DNA of 26,608 nucleotides from positions 1 through 26,608 of the IMG/VR virus record IMGVR_UViG_3300025806_000180; one strand, 5' to 3'. The stretch comes from a virus. Below are positions 22,703-26,608 of the stretch, in pieces (position 1 is the first letter of the stretch; every line of letters starts with the position of its first letter). Under the pieces are notes generated by a model. That model was not told the DNA's origin and searched no databases. It saw nothing but the letters and a program-made list of their open reading frames with translations. The position numbers and the translations under genes were made by a program.

Positions 22703-24146
22703 GTTTGCGTACGCTTGGCATTGCGTTAGAACTAAGCATCTGGTTATGGACTCCTAAATCGGGGTCTTCCATATCCATCAAGTTAGGCATTACGCTTCCG
22801 CCTCCGTACTTTTTCATTAAACCGCCATCGTAAGCACGTTCTGCATCATCCATCATAGTCTGAAGCTTTTCTGTGCCTAGCTGGTCGGTTGCTTTTCTGG
22901 TGAAAACAAATTCACCATCCGACAACCTTGCGGGTATCGAATCTGATGTGCCTGTGCCGGGGCCTTTAACGGCTCCTTCACCTGCAAATTCTCCGGCTGT
23001 ATCCATGATTTTATCAAAGATAGCGCCTAGTTTCTCGTCGCCTTCAAGAGCTTTGAGAAGATATTCTTGGTCGTCAGCCTCTAAAGACTCTTCCATTACG
23101 TACTCTGCGTACTTGTCTTCCATCTCATCGTCTGGAAGTTGTGAAGCTTCTACAGCAGCTTTCTCACCTTCTGGGATATTGTCGTAAGTATCGACAGGCT
23201 TATCCAGCATTGAGCCGCCTTCTGCGTAACCAATCTTAGTATCAGTTCCCGGAGCTTCTACTTCTTTTACTGGGTTAATGCGGTTATTATCGGGTTCAAT
23301 AGGGTCAGGGCCTTCTAATGCTGTTATGCTGCTGGCGTTAGTTAATGAGCCTTTTTCTCTTTCTAGTATTCTTGAAAATAGTCCATTACCGGAACTGCTA
23401 CTTTGATTGTCGATTATTCCTTTAGCCGCCTTCATAAGACCGCCGAAGAACTTGCCTTCTCGCATTTCTTCGTCAGTAAGAAGCTTAGCACCGCTTTCTT
23501 TATCTAGCTTAATTGCTGCTTGAAATCTTGTTTCGCCGTCAAACGAATCTTCAATTTCTTGGAAGCGTCGGTTAATAGTCTCACGAGACTTATCAGTTTT
23601 AGCTTTTGCAATTTCTTTTTCATACTGCTTAGTAAACATAATAAGTTTATCTACATCGCTATCGCCCATCTCACCGCCTTCGCTTTTAGCTTCACGGCTG
23701 TCTTCTACAAACGCAGTAAGCTTTTCAAAGTCGTCGTTAGCTAAAAGAGGCTTGGACTCTTCATCCATTTGTGTGCGGTGCAAATCAGTAATGAACTCAG
23801 CAATAGATTGCTTGGACTCAACGATAGGGGTATCAGCCACTTCGTTTAAAGACTCCATGATGAACTGCTTGTCCATCTTTTTGTTTCCGCCTTGGAACTT
23901 GAAAGAGTTTACAAGCTGGTTAGTGTCTTTAATGTTTTCCATCTTTACTTTAGGGGCTTCTGTTTCTGCACTGCCTTTTGTTTTAGATACAGCTTCAGCC
24001 ATCTCTTCAACTTCTATAGGGGTTGTGCGTTCAGGGCCACGAGCAGCCACGACATCTTTACGAGCTTCGGACAACAATGCGTCAGCACCCTCTGCCGCTG
24101 CTTGAGCTACTGAGCCTACTGCGTATTTTAGTTTAGGTACTTTCAT
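22698..24146 (-). CDS. Accessory structural protein with GPGTGTSDSIPARLSDGEFV motif (482 aa)
   Basis: The product is acidic and largely helical. Its N-terminal 60 residues are Ala/Glu-rich, and the middle has charged segments such as IMFTKQYEKEIAKAKTDKSR. At about 385-416 it carries VKGPGTGTSDSIPARLSDGE followed by FVFTRKATDQLG. This motif is spread widely in phage structural proteins of otherwise unrelated sequence, often near the C-terminus and often, as here, with an AEGG motif (YAEGGSMLDKP, about 310-320). The motif's function is unknown to me; processing or virion attachment have not been shown. The C-terminal 60 residues are Gly/Met-rich and basic (ending MPSVRKR). The ATG overlaps the TGA of the 78-aa gene, with AGAGGA before it. 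By position between portal and scaffold it is probably a head or core protein. Confidence 0.75.
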   Translation of the reverse strand: MKVPKLKYAVGSVAQAAAEGADALLSEARKDVVAARGPERTTPIEVEEMAEAVSKTKGSAETEAPKVKMENIKDTNQLVNSFKFQGGNKKMDKQFIMESLNEVADTPIVESKQSIAEFITDLHRTQMDEESKPLLANDDFEKLTAFVEDSREAKSEGGEMGDSDVDKLIMFTKQYEKEIAKAKTDKSRETINRRFQEIEDSFDGETRFQAAIKLDKESGAKLLTDEEMREGKFFGGLMKAAKGIIDNQSSSSGNGLFSRILEREKGSLTNASSITALEGPDPIEPDNNRINPVKEVEAPGTDTKIGYAEGGSMLDKPVDTYDNIPEGEKAAVEASQLPDDEMEDKYAEYVMEESLEADDQEYLLKALEGDEKLGAIFDKIMDTAGEFAGEGAVKGPGTGTSDSIPARLSDGEFVFTRKATDQLGTEKLQTMMDDAERAYDGGLMKKYGGGSVMPNLMDMEDPDLGVHNQMLSSNAMPSVRKR

Positions 24147-24379
24147 CGTTGTTCCTCTTTTCTTTGTCGGGCTTCAATAGCCTGTTCTTTTAGTTGTAGT
24201 AAGTTAGCCAGTGAACTCGCTTTCCCCTGCTTGCGGTACAGCTCCTGTTCCGATGTTGCCACCGCCAGTGCCTGTAGCTCCAAGTTCCGTAGGTGGTTGA
24301 GGTGCTCCTTCAGGGCCTCCCATAGCTCCGGGTTGTTCACCAGCGGCCCCAGCCGCCCCGCCATTTCCTTGTCCAGCAT
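24143..24379 (-). CDS. Overprinted small helical protein within the portal 3' end (78 aa)
   Basis: This gene overlaps the last 176 nt of the portal gene in another frame, then extends 61 nt beyond it. Evidence that it is real: a strong ribosome site (TAGGAGCACAAA before ATG), an ATGA overlap with the next gene that suggests coupled translation, and an orderly amphipathic composition (VNNPELWEALKEHLNHLRNL, ELQALAVATSEQELYRKQGK, then ASSLANLLQLKEQAIEARQR). Helical proteins with the pattern 'LWE.L...L..L......L..A..E.ELYR.QG....L..LL.L.E' follow portal genes in other marine podoviruses as I remember them. The function is unknown. It could assist packaging or portal assembly. Confidence 0.8.
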   Translation of the reverse strand: MLDKEMAGRLGPLVNNPELWEALKEHLNHLRNLELQALAVATSEQELYRKQGKASSLANLLQLKEQAIEARQRKEEQR

Positions 24380-26381
24380 TTTGTGCTCCTATAATTTGTG
24401 CCATCATTGCAGCTTCTTCTGGGTCATTAAGAATCTCGTCAGGGTCGAGGTCAAGGCTGTAAGCCAACTCGCTAACAATCTTAGAGATTTTAACAAACGG
24501 TGCAACGGCAGGATTCTGAGCTGTCTGCAAGAACATAGTCAAACGCTGACTACGTACTTCTTTTTGCATTAAGCTGTTAGTACCCATTGCTCGAACTTCC
24601 AAGTCGCCTTGGATGTCTAGTTCACCTTCAAAGAACTGCATGTTCCATTGGTAGTATGCTTCGCCAAGAGGCTTTAGCAGGAAGTCATCAATGTTCTTAA
24701 TAACTGTTTTAATGTTGAGAGACGCTGCACCCAATAGCATAGACATACCAGATGCTGTACGAGTCATCGACTGTACGCCTGTCTGACCGTGGGAGTAGCT
24801 TGGGATGCCTGTCTGTTCGTCAGCAAGCTGTCGGAACTTGTCAAACATCATCATGTTTTCTTGCGAAGTGTTAGGGAACTTCATACCATAAATAGCCTGT
24901 CCGGGTTGTCCTGCCTGACGGCGGAAAACTTTGCCCGGATAGATGTCCATGCTCTGACCGCCTACTAACGCTGACTCATCTACGTCAAACACTAGACTAC
25001 CTGCAAGCGCAAGGTTATCAATAGCCATTCGAGCGTGACCATTCATTATCTGTTGAGAGTCGTCCATATTCTCAGCGACACCAATGCCGAAGAAAGAGTA
25101 AGGATTACGCTCGTAAGGAAAGGCGTTGTATGGAAGTCGGTAAGGAGTAAATGGATTAACAACACCACGCAAAAGCTTTCCATTACTAATCCAAGCATTA
25201 ACTTGAACTTCATCTAGGTCATCTACCTCATCGGGCAATTCCATACCCACTTCTCGTGCATATTCAGCATCCATGATGCCCCAGTATTCAAGAACTTCAA
25301 ACTGACCTGAACCGTAGTCTTCTGAACGTTGGTCGTCTTTTAGTTCATGCTCGTAATCTTTTTCAACGTAGTTAGGCCCCATCTGGAGACACTCACGTAT
25401 TGCATCCTTGTCGAAGAACGGCATCTTGCTCAATGCTCTTAGCTGAGACTTATTCATGCGGTGACGGTGTACAATGTATTCACACTCGTCAATAGAAGTT
25501 GCAGCAGGGTCAGGGAAGAAATCCCAGATACTTACAAACTCTAAACGAGGCACACGAACATTTAACGGACTGTACTCTCGCTCGCCGTCTTCGTTAGTTG
25601 TCCAACGGCTTAGAGTCTTGTTATAGTTGAATGGGCCTTTAACAATACCTGTACCAAATAACGCAGATTCAAGTAGTGCATTACGTAGCTCGCTTGAACC
25701 ACTAGACTCTTCAATTTGGTCGTGAATTAGAATCTGCATATTACGTGCAGCTTCTTTAGCAGGGGAGCGTTCCAAGACTTGTGGGTTAGGAGATGCTCCG
25801 TCTTTTAATTCTATGTTTGCTTCTTTAATAGATTCAGATAGTACGTCTTTTGTAGCCGTAAGTGTCGCACCCGGCCCAAGAACCTGACCATCGCCTTCGT
25901 AGCCAACGTCGTAAGGGTCTTTAACTTCTTCTGGTTCTACTGGCGGCTTATACTCTGGGGCGCTTGTTTCAATGCCTGTTGCGCCTTGTTCCATGTGTTG
26001 ATACTTGGCAATACCTTCAGGCAGTCGTGTTTCACGTACGCCAATTGGAAACTCACCTGTACCAAAGATAACATCAATCAACTGACCAAACGCTGCAAGA
26101 ACTTTAGTCTTAGTAACCTTTACGAATACTTTAGACTTTTCTGACTCACGGAAACGAATGTTCTTGGCATAGATGCCACGGAAGTTATGGTAGGCTGTTA
26201 GCCAACGCTTTTCGTCGAAGTCTCGTGCTTGTTCAGCCTGAGCGTAGCGGTCTTCTACTAAGCCTACGAAACGGTTGCGAACATCTTCTTCTAAGTCAAG
26301 CTCATAGCCACCAGCGGTTTCTTCATCGCTAAAGTAGATTTCGTCCATTGTTCCGTATTCTTCGTTTTCTTCTTCGTTCAT
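24204..26381 (-). CDS. Portal (head-tail connector) protein
   Basis: This 725-aa protein begins MNEEENEEYGTMDEIYFSDE and has the body of a podovirus portal. Landmarks are FDEKRWLTAYHNFRGIY and VFVKVTKTKVLAAFGQLIDV (about 55-100), then LRNALLESALFGTGIVKGPF (about 230-250). The clip/wing region includes FVSIWDFFPDPAATSIDECE. The core has YERNPYSFFGIGVAENMDDS, QQIMNGHARMAIDNLALAGS and MTRTASGMSMLLGAASLNIK (about 540-560), followed by PLGEAYYQWNMQFFEG. A dodecameric ring at one vertex, through which the terminase packs DNA, is the family role. The last 60 residues are Gly/Ala/Pro-rich (NAGQGNGGAAGAAGEQPGAM) and lie over the 78-aa gene; this tail looks disordered and shaped by the overlap. The start has only a weak ribosome site, three bases after the terminase stop. 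Confidence 0.9.
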   Translation of the reverse strand: MNEEENEEYGTMDEIYFSDEETAGGYELDLEEDVRNRFVGLVEDRYAQAEQARDFDEKRWLTAYHNFRGIYAKNIRFRESEKSKVFVKVTKTKVLAAFGQLIDVIFGTGEFPIGVRETRLPEGIAKYQHMEQGATGIETSAPEYKPPVEPEEVKDPYDVGYEGDGQVLGPGATLTATKDVLSESIKEANIELKDGASPNPQVLERSPAKEAARNMQILIHDQIEESSGSSELRNALLESALFGTGIVKGPFNYNKTLSRWTTNEDGEREYSPLNVRVPRLEFVSIWDFFPDPAATSIDECEYIVHRHRMNKSQLRALSKMPFFDKDAIRECLQMGPNYVEKDYEHELKDDQRSEDYGSGQFEVLEYWGIMDAEYAREVGMELPDEVDDLDEVQVNAWISNGKLLRGVVNPFTPYRLPYNAFPYERNPYSFFGIGVAENMDDSQQIMNGHARMAIDNLALAGSLVFDVDESALVGGQSMDIYPGKVFRRQAGQPGQAIYGMKFPNTSQENMMMFDKFRQLADEQTGIPSYSHGQTGVQSMTRTASGMSMLLGAASLNIKTVIKNIDDFLLKPLGEAYYQWNMQFFEGELDIQGDLEVRAMGTNSLMQKEVRSQRLTMFLQTAQNPAVAPFVKISKIVSELAYSLDLDPDEILNDPEEAAMMAQIIGAQNAGQGNGGAAGAAGEQPGAMGGPEGAPQPPTELGATGTGGGNIGTGAVPQAGESEFTG

Positions 26382-26384
26382 GTA

Positions 26385-26608
26385 TTAGTATCCAAAGGTT
26401 GAGTCAACAGGCCGAAAACTTGCTTCTTTTCTAAACTGTCTGAGTTGGCTTATTGTATCGTTAATTCTAGGTCTAGCCATGATGAGGTAGCGTAGTGCAT
26501 CGTATGCGTGGTCAGATGCGTTAGTGTCTACGTCTTCTGGCTTCTTCCTGTCTAAAGGAATACTTTGAAGCTCACGTATCAGGTTAGGGCATGTATTAAA
26601 TATTTGTA
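26385..26608 (-). CDS. Large terminase subunit, C-terminal fragment (partial)
   Basis: The last 74 codons are in the window; the rest lies beyond the right edge. The fragment reads LIRELQSIPLDRKKPEDVDT, then NASDHAYDALRYLIMARPRI, and ends SFRPVDSTFGY. The DHAYDALRY motif, with an acidic residue 5-8 positions before it, is the hallmark of the final helix of the terminase nuclease domain, whose Asp helps bind metal. The terminase is the ATP-driven motor and nuclease that packs DNA through the portal encoded next to it. The TAA stop is three bases before the portal ATG. Confidence 0.88.
   Translation of the reverse strand, partial: QIFNTCPNLIRELQSIPLDRKKPEDVDTNASDHAYDALRYLIMARPRINDTISQLRQFRKEASFRPVDSTFGY

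Noticed and set aside
22960-22982. GGGGCC-TTTAAC-GG-CTCC, a possible fifth stem-loop copy
   Set aside because: It lacks the GTGGCC flank that defines the other copies and is explained by Gly-Pro codons.
1-26608. tRNA genes, integrase, transposase or attachment sites
   Set aside because: No such gene or paired repeat was visible on either strand by eye; a tRNA scan would settle the tRNA part.

Overview
The window is the structural (late) module of a short-tailed, double-stranded DNA phage, most likely an uncultured marine podovirus of a proteobacterium. Support comes from the gene order, an A+T-leaning composition, and protein families I recognise from marine phages: the 204-aa 'PIPGQSLTNDP' virion protein, 'IYHDGSNSYI' tail-fibre repeats, a giant C-terminal polyvalent-type protein and an M15 endolysin. 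The HMO-2011-like podoviruses are a reasonable comparison group, but this comes from memory of family features and not from a search. I see no bacterial chromosomal gene, tRNA, integrase or insertion sequence.

Every supported gene is on the minus strand, so transcription runs from high to low coordinates. In that order: the end of the large terminase subunit (cut by the window edge), the portal with a small gene overprinted on its 3' end, a 482-aa accessory structural protein, an intergenic gap with repeated stem-loops, scaffold, major capsid protein, a hairpin terminator, head-tail adaptor, tail/stabilisation protein, repeat-rich tail fibre, a small conserved protein, a holin-like membrane peptide, a family 2 glycosyltransferase, then five large or unusual virion proteins (1138, 420, 204, 688 and 2052 aa), the M15 peptidase endolysin, and the start of a secreted protein cut by the other edge. 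Genes are packed with 1- to 8-nt overlaps or gaps of a few bases, and most have a clear AAGGAG-like ribosome binding site. No stretch over 300 bases lacks a gene.

The right half (about 15.5-26.6 kb) packages DNA and builds the head, short tail and fibre. The left half (about 0.1-14 kb) probably encodes proteins that are packaged and ejected: a Lys-rich amphipathic protein, a protein with about twelve 22-residue helical repeats, and a 2052-aa protein whose C-terminal third resembles polyvalent-protein domains thought to act inside the host. Lysis functions are split, with the holin candidate near 15.2 kb and the endolysin near 0.3 kb.

The most novel signal is a cluster of four short stem-loops of one design (GGCYAC, variable paired stem, CCCC on the coding strand) within 280 nt around the start of the scaffold gene. 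The stems change on both sides while the flanking bases stay constant, which suggests a structured RNA or DNA element controlling capsid-gene expression. I do not recognise it as a known family.
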